From Candidatus Lucifugimonas marina (GTDB taxonomy: Bacteria > Chloroflexota > Dehalococcoidia > Lucifugimonadales > Lucifugimonadaceae), in the NCBI GenBank assembly GCA_029593915.1, contig CP046147.1, positions 1,302,001 to 1,366,000 of the forward strand: a DNA stretch of 64,000 nucleotides, written 5' to 3'. Both the position numbers and the translations under genes were made by a program. Shown here piece by piece: positions 41,439 to 50,382 of this stretch. How positions within the stretch are numbered: the first letter of the stretch is position 1; each line of letters starts with the position of its first letter. The notes under the pieces were generated by a model, which saw nothing but the letters and a program-made list of their open reading frames with translations, was not told the origin of the DNA and did not search any database.

Positions 41439-42698
41439 TTATATCTTTCCGGCGAACCGCCCGGGGTTGAGAGTGTTGGTCGGATCGTATTGGTTCTTGA
41501 TACGTTTCATCAGGTCGATAGAGCTTCCAACGTCACTAAAAACATCTCTCGATTGCTTCACACTCAGGCCGCATTTTTCAATCACGTATGACGCTGGATG
41601 CTTTTCGATTTCGGAAGTGATCGAGTTAGTGATATCGACCTGGTCAGAATCTTCTGTATCAGCGACAAGAACCGTGAGAGCGCCAAATCCGAGATCGCAT
41701 ATAGTTGAAACGTCGCTTTGAGCTGAGCTTGATACTGCAGATCGGATCGATTCAGCAGTGCTCATTGTGGCGACAGGAAGCGATGTCATTCTAACTGACA
41801 ATTTTGCGTTTGTTTCCGCATCATCAAGAGCCGACCACGCCGCACTGGCGGCTGATTCACTAAGCACTGCATATCCGGTAGCCGAATTAGCCCCGCCTGC
41901 TCCTACTACTTCGTTTACCTGTCGTTCGATAGAACGGACGCCACCGCCAAGTCTGACGAGGAGTGCCCATGTATCGCCGGTGGGGGCTGATTCGCCTGAT
42001 GCGGTCACGGTCTTATTCGCCAGCGATCCTGCAATGAGCGAAGTGGCTTCCGGCATGAACAGCCCGTTCACCAAACTCATTCCGACATCTTGGGCCGACT
42101 CCCGATTGCCGAACCACATGATGATGGTTTGTTGCTCGGGTGGTAGCGGGAGAAGCTTGAAGGCTGCTTGAGAGACGATCCCGAGAGTGCCGAATGCTCC
42201 GGTGTTCAGGCGGTGCATCTCGTAACCCTGAACGTTTTTCACAACGCGACCACCGCTCTTGGTTACGGTTCCGTCGGCCAGTACGATCTGCATCCCGATT
42301 ACCCAGTCACGTATTCCGCCAGTAGAAGACTGACGATGCCCGGACGCATTGGACGCCACTGACCCGCCTACAGTCGCCTGAGAAGGGTTTCGAATCTCGA
42401 AAGGGAGTCGTTGACCTTCTTTCGCAAGCAGGTCGTTCAGCGTGGCAATCTTGACGCCGGCGTTTGCGACAACTGTCATGTCGCCCGGTTCGTGTTCGAT
42501 TTCGCCTGTGAACTTCGACAGATCAATGGCTGTATCGTAGGCGGTCGGAATGTTCCCGATTCCGATTCGGGTTCCTCCCCCATGTGGGATTACCGATTTC
42601 CCAGCTTTATGCTCTGAGCCAAGTGCCGATGAAAGCTGTTCCAGAGTTTCTGGGTATTCGATTGTCGAAGGTGTGAAACCGTCTAGTGAATGGCTCAA
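41439..42698 (-). CDS. glcE: Glycolate oxidase FAD-binding subunit GlcE
   Basis: 419-residue flavin subunit related to GlcD but shorter. The FAD-binding-4 domain is recognised by VIPHGGGTRIGIGN, then ATVGGSVASNASGHRQ and KSGGRVVKNVQGYEMHRLNTG, and a C-terminal segment ends NQYDPTNTLNPGRF. The start is UUG at 42698 with a weak ribosome-binding site; translation may be coupled to the aldo/keto reductase gene, whose stop is 15 bases upstream. Pairs with glcF (eight-base gap), and with glcD at 46022, which lies four genes upstream in the same run. Confidence 0.93.
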   Translation of the reverse strand: MSHSLDGFTPSTIEYPETLEQLSSALGSEHKAGKSVIPHGGGTRIGIGNIPTAYDTAIDLSKFTGEIEHEPGDMTVVANAGVKIATLNDLLAKEGQRLPFEIRNPSQATVGGSVASNASGHRQSSTGGIRDWVIGMQIVLADGTVTKSGGRVVKNVQGYEMHRLNTGAFGTLGIVSQAAFKLLPLPPEQQTIIMWFGNRESAQDVGMSLVNGLFMPEATSLIAGSLANKTVTASGESAPTGDTWALLVRLGGGVRSIERQVNEVVGAGGANSATGYAVLSESAASAAWSALDDAETNAKLSVRMTSLPVATMSTAESIRSAVSSSAQSDVSTICDLGFGALTVLVADTEDSDQVDITNSITSEIEKHPASYVIEKCGLSVKQSRDVFSDVGSSIDLMKRIKNQYDPTNTLNPGRFAGKI

Positions 42699-42713
42699 CT
42701 TAGTTTTCTGAAC

Positions 42714-43733
42714 CTATGCCTTCGCCGTTGCTGGAGCCGGATTGTTGTGCATCTGTGGCTTCCACGGTGCGGTGTCCCAGAGATAGTCACCGATAGCGGT
42801 AGCCTCGTTGATCGCTTCGTTCGGAACATCTTCTTCCCATGCAACAAGGTTTTGCTGAAGTTGTTCGAGAGTTCGAGCGCCAACGATACATGCCGAAACG
42901 ACAGGATTTGATCGAACCCATTTCAGAGCGAGAGCCATTGGCGAAACGCCGTACTTTTCGGTTACTGTCATGAACTGCTCCATGGCATTGAATGTCGGCT
43001 CATTCCAATACGTTGTCTTGTAGAAATTCGCAGCTCGGAAGTCGGCAGAGTAGCGACCGCCAGTCGGCATTTCAGCTTCGAAATTGCGGTGCTTTCCGAG
43101 GAGGAATCCGCCTGCCTGAGGCGAGTAGACCATCACGCCAACGCCTTGGTCTTCACAAACCGGGAATAGCTCTCGTTCGGCCTCCCGGTAGAGCAGGTTG
43201 TAGCGAGGTTGCACCGAGTTGAACTTGCTAAAGCCGTTTTTGTCTTGTGCCCAGAGAGCCTCGACAAGCTGAGGTCCCGAGAAGTTCGAAACACCGATGT
43301 AGCGAGCCTTACCTGCTCGAACTACATCGTTGTACGCCTCGACAGTTTCTTCGATTGGCGTAGTTAGATCGGGAGCGTGAATCTGGTAGAGATCAACGTA
43401 GTCGGTGCCAAGACGCTTCAACGAATTGTTGATGGCTTTCATGACGTACTTTTTGTTCACGCCTACGTCGTTGGGATTAGGCCCCACCTGACTTCGACCC
43501 TTAGTCGCCAGAACAACTTCAGAACGTCGAGTTTTGATGAACCGGCCAACATTTTCTTCGGACAGTCCATCACAGTAGGAGTTGGCTGTGTCGATGAAGT
43601 TCACACCGCCATCGAATGCAGCAGACATTATTCGCAGTGAATCTTCTGCGTTCGTTTGGCCGCCAAAATTATCGGAGCCGATGCAGTATTCAGAGACTTT
43701 AAGTCCGGTATTTCCTAGTCGTACATATTCCAT
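42714..43733 (-). CDS. Aldo/keto reductase
   Basis: 339-residue NADPH-type aldo/keto reductase. The start is ATG at 43733 (EYVRLGNTGLKVSEYCIGSDNFGG). The catalytic set is present: FIDTANSYCDGLSEE (Asp, Tyr), LATKGRSQVG (Lys) and LYQIHAPD (His). Nucleotide-binding segments near the end read SACIVGARTLEQLQQNL. It resembles the YghZ/Tas-like or Kv-beta-like branch. Its paralog lies 12 bases upstream in the same run, suggesting duplication. Probably reduces or oxidises a sugar or its keto derivative; substrate unknown. Confidence 0.92.
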   Translation of the reverse strand: MEYVRLGNTGLKVSEYCIGSDNFGGQTNAEDSLRIMSAAFDGGVNFIDTANSYCDGLSEENVGRFIKTRRSEVVLATKGRSQVGPNPNDVGVNKKYVMKAINNSLKRLGTDYVDLYQIHAPDLTTPIEETVEAYNDVVRAGKARYIGVSNFSGPQLVEALWAQDKNGFSKFNSVQPRYNLLYREAERELFPVCEDQGVGVMVYSPQAGGFLLGKHRNFEAEMPTGGRYSADFRAANFYKTTYWNEPTFNAMEQFMTVTEKYGVSPMALALKWVRSNPVVSACIVGARTLEQLQQNLVAWEEDVPNEAINEATAIGDYLWDTAPWKPQMHNNPAPATAKA

Positions 43734-43745
43734 GTGGTCAGTCCC

Positions 43746-44798
43746 TTATTTCGCTGTAGACGAGCTAGGTAGAGTGCCGAACGCCTGGCCTGAATTCGGC
43801 GGATAAGCCATCGGGGCTTGTGCTTCGAATTCTTCAGCGACAGCACGTACTTCAGCCATCACCTCTGGCGGAGCCGATTCCGACCATGCCTCGAGAACAC
43901 CTGTGATGTGTTCGACTTTGCGTGCTCCGAAGATTGGAGAAGTGACGCCGGGGAATTCAGATACCCACTGAAGCGCTAGTCGAATTGCAGGCTGACCATG
44001 CTTCTCGGCGATTGCAGTGAATTTCTCGACCGCGGTAAACGTCGCGTCGTTGAAGTAACGTGCTTTTAGCCCGCCACCCTTCGAATCGTCTCGCATGTCA
44101 AACTTCGAACCCGCGACCGCTTTACCCGCTGATCCATGCTGACCAGTGAGCATTCCACTGGCTAGCGGAGAGTAGGGGATTACCGCTACATCGTGATCGG
44201 CGGCGAACGGAACCATCTCTCGTCCGAGTCCGGGCTGCAGAATGTTGAACACGCTCTGTATCGCTTCAAAGCGGTATAAGTTTCGAACGTCGGAAGTCCA
44301 AAGTCCTTTTGCCAGCACCCAAGTTGGAAAGTTTGAAGCGCCGGCATAGACGACTTTGCCCTGATGAATGAGATCGTCGACCGCACGCAGGGTCTCTTCC
44401 ACCGGAGTGTCTGCATCCCACGAGTGGCAGTACAGCAGATCGATACGATCAGTGCGAAGTCGGCGAAGAGATTCTTCAACTGCACGAACGATGTGGTAGC
44501 GCGATGCGCCAGCGTCGTTTACGCCGGGGCCAACTGCAGATCGGTACTTGGTTGCGAGGACCACGCTGTCCCGACGACCGGAGTCGTGGAGATAGTTTCC
44601 GATCATTGATTCCGAGCGACCCTCGTTGTAGGAATCAGAGGTGTCGACGAAGTTGATTCCGCCATCCAGCGCAGTACCGAGAATTTCGTGAGCGGTTGGT
44701 TCGTCGCAGCCCCATTGGTTACCGTAATTATCGGTGCCCAAGCAGATGTTCGAGACTTTTGTCCCGGTGCGACCAAGCTTTACATATTCGATAGGAAT
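43746..44798 (-). CDS. Aldo/keto reductase with a probable AUU start codon
   Basis: About 350 residues, paralogous to the next gene. The expected N-terminus (IEYVKLGRTGTKVSNICLG) is in frame, but no ATG, GTG or TTG precedes it. ATT at 44798 has GGGAG seven bases upstream, giving PIEYVKLGRTG as in the paralog, so AUU is the likely start. The nearest canonical codon is UUG at 44741, which would remove the first strand of the barrel. Catalytic residues appear in FVDTSDSYNEGRSE, LATKYRSAVG and YCHSWD. It is coupled closely to neighbours (35 bases after Gfo/Idh, 12 before the paralog). Confidence 0.88.
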   Translation of the reverse strand: MPIEYVKLGRTGTKVSNICLGTDNYGNQWGCDEPTAHEILGTALDGGINFVDTSDSYNEGRSESMIGNYLHDSGRRDSVVLATKYRSAVGPGVNDAGASRYHIVRAVEESLRRLRTDRIDLLYCHSWDADTPVEETLRAVDDLIHQGKVVYAGASNFPTWVLAKGLWTSDVRNLYRFEAIQSVFNILQPGLGREMVPFAADHDVAVIPYSPLASGMLTGQHGSAGKAVAGSKFDMRDDSKGGGLKARYFNDATFTAVEKFTAIAEKHGQPAIRLALQWVSEFPGVTSPIFGARKVEHITGVLEAWSESAPPEVMAEVRAVAEEFEAQAPMAYPPNSGQAFGTLPSSSTAK

Positions 44799-44833
44799 TT
44801 TGAGACTCCCTGCGCTACTAGTTGGCGTGCTGG

Positions 44834-45889
44834 TTAGCTGTTGTCGAGATCAATCCAGCGTGATTCTTCGACAGATTGGTATGCAGCGTCAACGATTTCG
44901 GCTGCTTTCATTCCATCGTAGAAACTGGTTTCGATGATCGACTGGTCACCGGCGATTATCGCGTCGGCGAAAAGTTGGTAAGGCTGTGGGTACTGCTCCC
45001 CGGGATCAAGCTGGCCAACCGGTCCATTGGGTCCGGTTACGCCTTGCATTGCGTATCGACCATCGGTGGTGATGCGTCCCTTTTCACCCGAGATTTCTAC
45101 TCTTGGTGAAGTCTTTCCATCAGGGTCAGTTCCGCGGGAGGCGAACGACGTGTGAACTACCGCCATTCCGCCGTTCTCCCATTCACAGAGGAGACCAGAT
45201 ACGTCTGGAACGTCGACGTCGATACCTTCCGGGTTGTCGGCGGTAGGTCGGTGAGGATTCGTTGTATCGAACGATGCGACAACACGTTTTACTTCACCGT
45301 TGATGAATCGAAGCATGTCGAATGCGTGGATGAGTTCGTAGACCGAGCCTCCACCGTTTTCAGATCGGAATCGCCAGCTGAGAGTCTCGGGGCGAGCGTC
45401 GTACTGGTGAGACATACCCCACCAGATGTTTGCGTGATAGATCCGGCCAACGAAATCATCGTTGATGTATCGCTTGATTCGGCCGACCATCGTGTTTCCA
45501 CGCTGGTTGAAGTTGGTCGAATGGATAACACCGGCAGCTTCTGCCGCATCGAGCATCTCTTTGCAGTCAGCGGCTGTGAGTGCGAGTGGCTTGTCGCAGA
45601 GAACGTGCTTACCGGCGGCGATGGCAGCCAGGGCGAGTTCCTTGTGAGACCCGGTAGGAGTGATGATGTCGACCGCATCTAGATCGTCCATCTTGAGCAT
45701 TTCATCGACATCTGTGAAGCCGTGAGGGATATTCCAGTTCTTCTGGAATTCGGCGAGAGCTTCAGGGTTTCTTCTCATAGCTGCCACGACTTCAACGTTG
45801 TCGAGCTTAGAGAACTGCTCCATGTGAGTGTTGGCGAAACCGCCTACACCAATGATTCCGATGCGGACTTTGCCTGATGCTGAGGGCAC
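44834..45889 (-). CDS. Gfo/Idh/MocA family oxidoreductase
   Basis: 351-residue NAD(P)-dependent sugar or inositol dehydrogenase-like protein. The Rossmann motif is GIIGVGGFANTH, and the signature HVLCDKPLALTAADC has Asp-Lys-Pro in place of the common Glu-Lys-Pro. A C-terminal alpha/beta domain follows (GGGSVYELIHAFDMLRF with a His). The start is GTG at 45889. The gene lies between glcD and two aldo/keto reductases in the same run, consistent with sugar or cyclitol oxidation. Substrate unknown. Confidence 0.93.
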   Translation of the reverse strand: MPSASGKVRIGIIGVGGFANTHMEQFSKLDNVEVVAAMRRNPEALAEFQKNWNIPHGFTDVDEMLKMDDLDAVDIITPTGSHKELALAAIAAGKHVLCDKPLALTAADCKEMLDAAEAAGVIHSTNFNQRGNTMVGRIKRYINDDFVGRIYHANIWWGMSHQYDARPETLSWRFRSENGGGSVYELIHAFDMLRFINGEVKRVVASFDTTNPHRPTADNPEGIDVDVPDVSGLLCEWENGGMAVVHTSFASRGTDPDGKTSPRVEISGEKGRITTDGRYAMQGVTGPNGPVGQLDPGEQYPQPYQLFADAIIAGDQSIIETSFYDGMKAAEIVDAAYQSVEESRWIDLDNS

Positions 45890-46021
45890 TTTTGATCCTA
45901 TCTACACGACTAACGAGAACGTGAATATTGCACTCTGGTGCGATGCCCCGAGTAAGGGCCTGTTATAGAGGCTGATAGTTTAGCGAAAAAGCAGGTCTGT
46001 GATTGACTATTGGAACCTGAT

Positions 46022-47524
46022 TTATTGCCAGTCTTGAGTTCCGGTTGGACGGAACGATTCAGCGGTAATTCCATAGGCTTCGCCGTGAACGGCTCCCCCT
46101 GGGAATACCTTGCCTGGGTTAAATCGTTCGCCAAGCGACGGAACACCAATCGGGGCGTCTTCAGGAGATTCACCGATGAAAGCAGTACGGAGTCGCGACA
46201 TGGCTTCGAGGTCGTCTTCATTGAAAACTAGTGGCATGTACGCCTGTTTTTCGATTCCGATACCGTGCTCACCCGAGAGCGCACCGCCGGCAGCGACACA
46301 AGCCTCGAGGATTTTCGCACCGGCAAGAATCGCTTGCTTCACTTCCTCGGGATTCCGTTCGTTGAACAAAATTGCAGGGTGAATGTTGCCGTCGCCAGCG
46401 TGGAACACGTTTGCGACTGTTACGTCGAGTTCAACAGCGATTTGGTCTACCTGCTGCAGCACTTCTCTGAGCTTCGTTCGAGGAACTACGCCGTCAACGA
46501 GATAGTAGGTTGGAGCGATGGTTCCGTATGCGCCGATAGCGCCCTTTCGTGTTTGCCAGAGCTTGTCGCGAGTCTCTTCGTCATCGGCTTCACGAATTTC
46601 CATTGCGCCGTTTCGATTGCAAATATCTAGAACCGTTTCAGTTTGTTCTTCTACCGATTCTTTTAGCCCATCAACTTCAACGATGAGAACTGCCTGAGCT
46701 TCCGCAGGGTAGCCGGGGTGATAGAACGGCTCTACAGCGTCGATAGTATTGCGATCCATCATTTCTAGGGCAGACGGAACCATTCCGGCTGCGATGATCT
46801 CCGAAACGGTGTCGGAAGCGGCATCCATGGTGGTGAATGCTGCCAACATGCTGTGGATCGTCTCTGGCTTCGGGAGCAGGCGTACAGCGATCTTAGTGAC
46901 GATTCCGAGTGTGCCTTCCGAACCCACAAACGCTCCTCGTAGGTCGTAACCGGACGATTCACGTTGGGTTCCACCAAACCATGTCAGTGATCCGTCGGCT
47001 AGAACTACTTCAAGCCCGAGAACGTGATTGGTTGTGACTCCAAGTGCAAGACAGTGTGGCCCACCAGCGTTTTCTCCGATGTTTCCACCGATGGTGCAGG
47101 TCTTCTGGCTTGCGGGGTCAGGGGCGTAGAAGAGTCCGAGATGGCTGACTTTCTGCGACAGATGGAGATTGATCATGCCCGGTTCGACTATAGCAACTCG
47201 GTTCACCGCATCGACTTCGATGAGATTCGTGAGTCGAGTTAAGGCGATCACAACAGAGTTGCGAAGCGGGACTGCGCCACCTGAAAGGCTAGTTCCAGCA
47301 CCGCGAGCAACGATATACGCACCGTGCCTGTTCGCTATTTTGACTATTTGCGAAACTTCCTCAGCTGAGGAGGGCAGAACCACAGCTTGTGGAGGTGCTT
47401 TGTCGATGGAGCCGTCGTATTCGTAGACCAAGAGGTCTTCAGGCTTCCAGACTACGTACTGGTCGCCGACCACGTTCGTAAGGTCGGAAATTAACGAAGA
47501 ACTAGCGAGAGTTTTGGAAGACAT
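46022..47524 (-). CDS. glcD: Glycolate oxidase subunit GlcD (FAD-linked oxidase)
   Basis: 500-residue catalytic flavoprotein oxidising glycolate or another 2-hydroxy acid. The FAD-binding-4 domain is seen in VARGAGTSLSGGAVP, NRVAIVEPGMINLHLSQ, TIGGNIGENAGGPHC and GSEGTLGIVTKIAVRL. The C-terminal FAD-oxidase domain includes NVFHAGDGNIHP and GGALSGEHGIG. Length is normal. The start is ATG at 47524. GlcE and GlcF, its partner subunits, lie four genes downstream, with Gfo/Idh and two aldo/keto reductases inserted between. D-lactate or 2-hydroxyglutarate oxidase activity is an alternative. Confidence 0.93.
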   Translation of the reverse strand: MSSKTLASSSLISDLTNVVGDQYVVWKPEDLLVYEYDGSIDKAPPQAVVLPSSAEEVSQIVKIANRHGAYIVARGAGTSLSGGAVPLRNSVVIALTRLTNLIEVDAVNRVAIVEPGMINLHLSQKVSHLGLFYAPDPASQKTCTIGGNIGENAGGPHCLALGVTTNHVLGLEVVLADGSLTWFGGTQRESSGYDLRGAFVGSEGTLGIVTKIAVRLLPKPETIHSMLAAFTTMDAASDTVSEIIAAGMVPSALEMMDRNTIDAVEPFYHPGYPAEAQAVLIVEVDGLKESVEEQTETVLDICNRNGAMEIREADDEETRDKLWQTRKGAIGAYGTIAPTYYLVDGVVPRTKLREVLQQVDQIAVELDVTVANVFHAGDGNIHPAILFNERNPEEVKQAILAGAKILEACVAAGGALSGEHGIGIEKQAYMPLVFNEDDLEAMSRLRTAFIGESPEDAPIGVPSLGERFNPGKVFPGGAVHGEAYGITAESFRPTGTQDWQ

Positions 47525-47562
47525 TTGATAATTGTTGCACGGGCTCAGTGAGTAACCAAGCT

Positions 47563-48978
47563 CTAGAAAATCGTTCCTACACCAGTTACGTTTCGCACGA
47601 TTTCACGATCTTCCTGATCTCGCACGATCTTTTCAGTCATAGCGTCCGGGTCGCCCCACTGATCGAGAAGAATTTTCAGGAGCCGGTCTTGTATTTCGGC
47701 ATGTTCAGGAATCCCTGCGAGATTCGTGAATTCACCGGGGTCAGACTCGAGATTGTAGAGCTCAAGTTCAACTGGATCACCGTGACCGTAGCAAAGCTTC
47801 CAATTGCCAGACCTCACCATACCCAGCGCACGATCAGTGCCGTGAGCAAAGTGTTCTGAGATAGCTACGTCGTTTAGCGTTGACGTGTCGCCTTCAAGTG
47901 CAGGAACGAGAGATTGACCATCGAGGTCCCACTTTTCGAGTTCCACACCAGCGATATCTAGGATCGTTGCTACGGCGTCTACATTCGAAACTGCTTCTGA
48001 GACTCGCTGACCACCTTCGAACTTGCCAGGCCACGATATCTGCAATGGAACATTTGCCGATTGCTCGTAGAAGCACATTTTTCGCCACAGACCGTGTTCG
48101 CCAAGCATGTCGCCGTGGTCAGAGGTGTGGACGATAACAGTGTTCTCGGCGAGGCCTTGCTCTTCGAGAACGTCCATCAAGTGGCCGATTTTGTCATCGA
48201 GATATTCACAGAGTCCGAAATATGCGGCTCGTGCTCGGGCTATCTCGTCGTCAGTCCATTTGCCATCGAGTCCAAACATCTGGCGAAGTCGTTGGGCTGA
48301 AGGTGGAAGATCATCGAGATGACCATCGGGCAGATTCGGCATGTCGACGTTATCTGGGTAGTACTTCGAGAAGTACGGTTCAGGAACGATGAATGGGAAG
48401 TGGGGCGCAATGAATCCAACGCACATGGCGAATGGTTTTTCGTGGCGCGCAGGGTCGGATAGATATTCGACCGCGGCTTTTTCCATAGCGTCGTCAGCTT
48501 CTATCATCGGACTTACGCCGGGATCGGCTTCACGTACTCCGTACCAATCTTCTGGAGCAGTTGGAATGCCGTCGGACCATCGGTAGTGATCGAGCGGGGC
48601 TTCGATGTGCGGGTCACGCGATAGCTGTTTTTCGAACCCGTGAAGTGGATCTGGACCAACTAAATGCATTTTGCCATTGAGAGCAGTGTCGTAGCCCTCA
48701 TTGCGCAGTAAGTAAGGCCACGTGAGTTTGTCGACCGCCATTGGCTTCGTGTTATCCCAAACCTCGATGCTCGAAACGTACTGACCCGTCATGAACGACG
48801 CCCGGGATGGGATACACAGCGGCGAGTTGCAGTAGTTTGCATCGAACGTCACTCCTTGATCTGCAAGGCGAGCCATGTTCGGTGTTTCGATTATCGGATG
48901 ACCGTACGCCGACGAAAACTGTGCGCCGTGCTCGTCGGACATGATTACCAGAAAGTTGGGTTTTGATTTCGAAGCTAT
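47563..48978 (-). CDS. Sulfatase, choline-sulfatase-like, with no canonical start codon
   Basis: Type I sulfatase with the Cys formylglycine motif CIPSR (within NSPLCIPSRASF), the metal site DEHG at the start, and THTSDHGDMLGEHG. The stretch GKMHLVGPDPLHGFE resembles choline-sulfatase BetC from memory. The usual N-terminus KPNFLVIMSDEHG is in frame, yet no ATG, GTG or TTG lies between the upstream stop codon (49030-49032) and ATG 48942, which would drop the first strand. ATA at 48978, with GAGAG seven bases before it, or ATT at 48993 are candidates; I give the ATA. It needs a formylglycine-generating enzyme, which is not in this window. The substrate is probably a sulfate ester. Confidence 0.9.
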   Translation of the reverse strand: MASKSKPNFLVIMSDEHGAQFSSAYGHPIIETPNMARLADQGVTFDANYCNSPLCIPSRASFMTGQYVSSIEVWDNTKPMAVDKLTWPYLLRNEGYDTALNGKMHLVGPDPLHGFEKQLSRDPHIEAPLDHYRWSDGIPTAPEDWYGVREADPGVSPMIEADDAMEKAAVEYLSDPARHEKPFAMCVGFIAPHFPFIVPEPYFSKYYPDNVDMPNLPDGHLDDLPPSAQRLRQMFGLDGKWTDDEIARARAAYFGLCEYLDDKIGHLMDVLEEQGLAENTVIVHTSDHGDMLGEHGLWRKMCFYEQSANVPLQISWPGKFEGGQRVSEAVSNVDAVATILDIAGVELEKWDLDGQSLVPALEGDTSTLNDVAISEHFAHGTDRALGMVRSGNWKLCYGHGDPVELELYNLESDPGEFTNLAGIPEHAEIQDRLLKILLDQWGDPDAMTEKIVRDQEDREIVRNVTGVGTIF

Positions 48979-49029
48979 TTGTTTTCTCTCAATTCTTTTT
49001 CTGTGGCGAGAAGTGATGTTCGGCGGTGG

Positions 49030-50151
49030 CTAGGGCGTAACAACTGCACGTGTTACTTCGCTACCTGTCTGTGACCCAAGCCATTCGGCTGTTTGGAACG
49101 CCTTGTCGATCTGATCAAGCGGGAACTCGTGCGAAATCACGCTAGTAAGCGGGTACTTATCTGCAGTTCGTTCGAGGAAGTCGATTGCGTTCGGGATGAT
49201 CCATGGGTCGTAGTGCTGAATTCCGTAGAAGCGCACTTGATTAGAAACCATCGTCGAAACATCGATTGAGGCGAACGAATTAGGCGAGATGTGTCCAACT
49301 TCGAGGTATGTGCCTCGCATTCGAACCATCTTGAGTCCTTCTTCGACCACGGCTGGGAATCCGACAACTTCGATCACCTTGTCGGCACCGATGCCATTGG
49401 TCAGTTCCATCACTCGGTCGATTCGAGATTCTGGTGTGTCGTACTCGTTCATGTCTATTGTGTGAGTCGCTCCGCACTGCATGGCGAGATCGAGTCGAGG
49501 CTTCTGACCGTCAATCACGATGACTTTTGATGCGCCTAGTTCACGTGCAACCGCTGTGGCATTTACGCCAAGACCACCGGCTCCCTGAACGACGATGTTG
49601 TCGCCGAGTCGAACACCACCAAGGTGCATCGCTTCGTAAACCTGCGCTAATGCACAGTTGATAGGAGCAGCTGCAGCGTTGCTGATGGAATCGGGGAGCT
49701 TGAATACATAGTTTGGGCTGCGCAGGTAGTAGTACTGAGCGAATCCGCCGTTACATACCGGCCACTCTTCGAGTGGCTTTCGACCCATTCGGAACTTACA
49801 AGCTCCAAATTCGCCACGGAGGCAGTTGTAGCAGCGAGCACATGGGAAGAAGTATGAATATGCGACTCGGTCGCCCTCTTTCAGAGGTCGGCGAAGAGAG
49901 TCGGTGGTGATCTTGTTACCCATGGCAGCAACTTCACCCATCATTTCGTGTCCGAATACGAACGGATCACGTGGTGGGGCATCCTCTGGAATTCCGTCGC
50001 CGCGCCAGATGTGAAGATCAGATCCGCAGACACTGGTTGCTCGTACCCGAATTTGAATAGCATCAGCTTCGAGTTCGGGAAGGGGTAACTCACGCATCTC
50101 CCAGCTCTTGTCGGCATCATGCCAGACCGCTGATGTTCCCATTTCTGCCAT
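49030..50151 (-). CDS. Zinc-binding MDR alcohol/polyol dehydrogenase
   Basis: About 373 residues. Catalytic zinc residues are in VCGSDLHIW and the GHEMMGEV motif, and structural zinc cysteines in PCARCYNCLRGEFGACKF. The Rossmann motif is QGAGGLGVNAT. The start is ATG at 50151, with GAGGAG six bases upstream; longer forms from 50247 lack that support. The C-terminal end is complete. It heads the minus-strand run of eight genes, 51 bases before the sulfatase. It could oxidise the alcohol released by the sulfatase, which is inference. Confidence 0.93.
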   Translation of the reverse strand: MAEMGTSAVWHDADKSWEMRELPLPELEADAIQIRVRATSVCGSDLHIWRGDGIPEDAPPRDPFVFGHEMMGEVAAMGNKITTDSLRRPLKEGDRVAYSYFFPCARCYNCLRGEFGACKFRMGRKPLEEWPVCNGGFAQYYYLRSPNYVFKLPDSISNAAAAPINCALAQVYEAMHLGGVRLGDNIVVQGAGGLGVNATAVARELGASKVIVIDGQKPRLDLAMQCGATHTIDMNEYDTPESRIDRVMELTNGIGADKVIEVVGFPAVVEEGLKMVRMRGTYLEVGHISPNSFASIDVSTMVSNQVRFYGIQHYDPWIIPNAIDFLERTADKYPLTSVISHEFPLDQIDKAFQTAEWLGSQTGSEVTRAVVTP

Positions 50152-50382
50152 CGTAATCTCCTCGGCGATTTGAGGTTGCGATAGCGTGCGCCATTGCCCC
50201 CTAAATGTGATGGCAAATAACTTATTCCCGTTTGTTGCCAGCCACAATAAGCGGCACGAGCAATTTTTCGTTCACCTGTCGGCAAATTCAGAGAATAGAA
50301 TTCCGCTGAACTTATTTTGTTTTGAGACAGCTGGCGTTATTAATTGTCACGCTGACCATTTATCAGAAGCGAGCACTTACGG

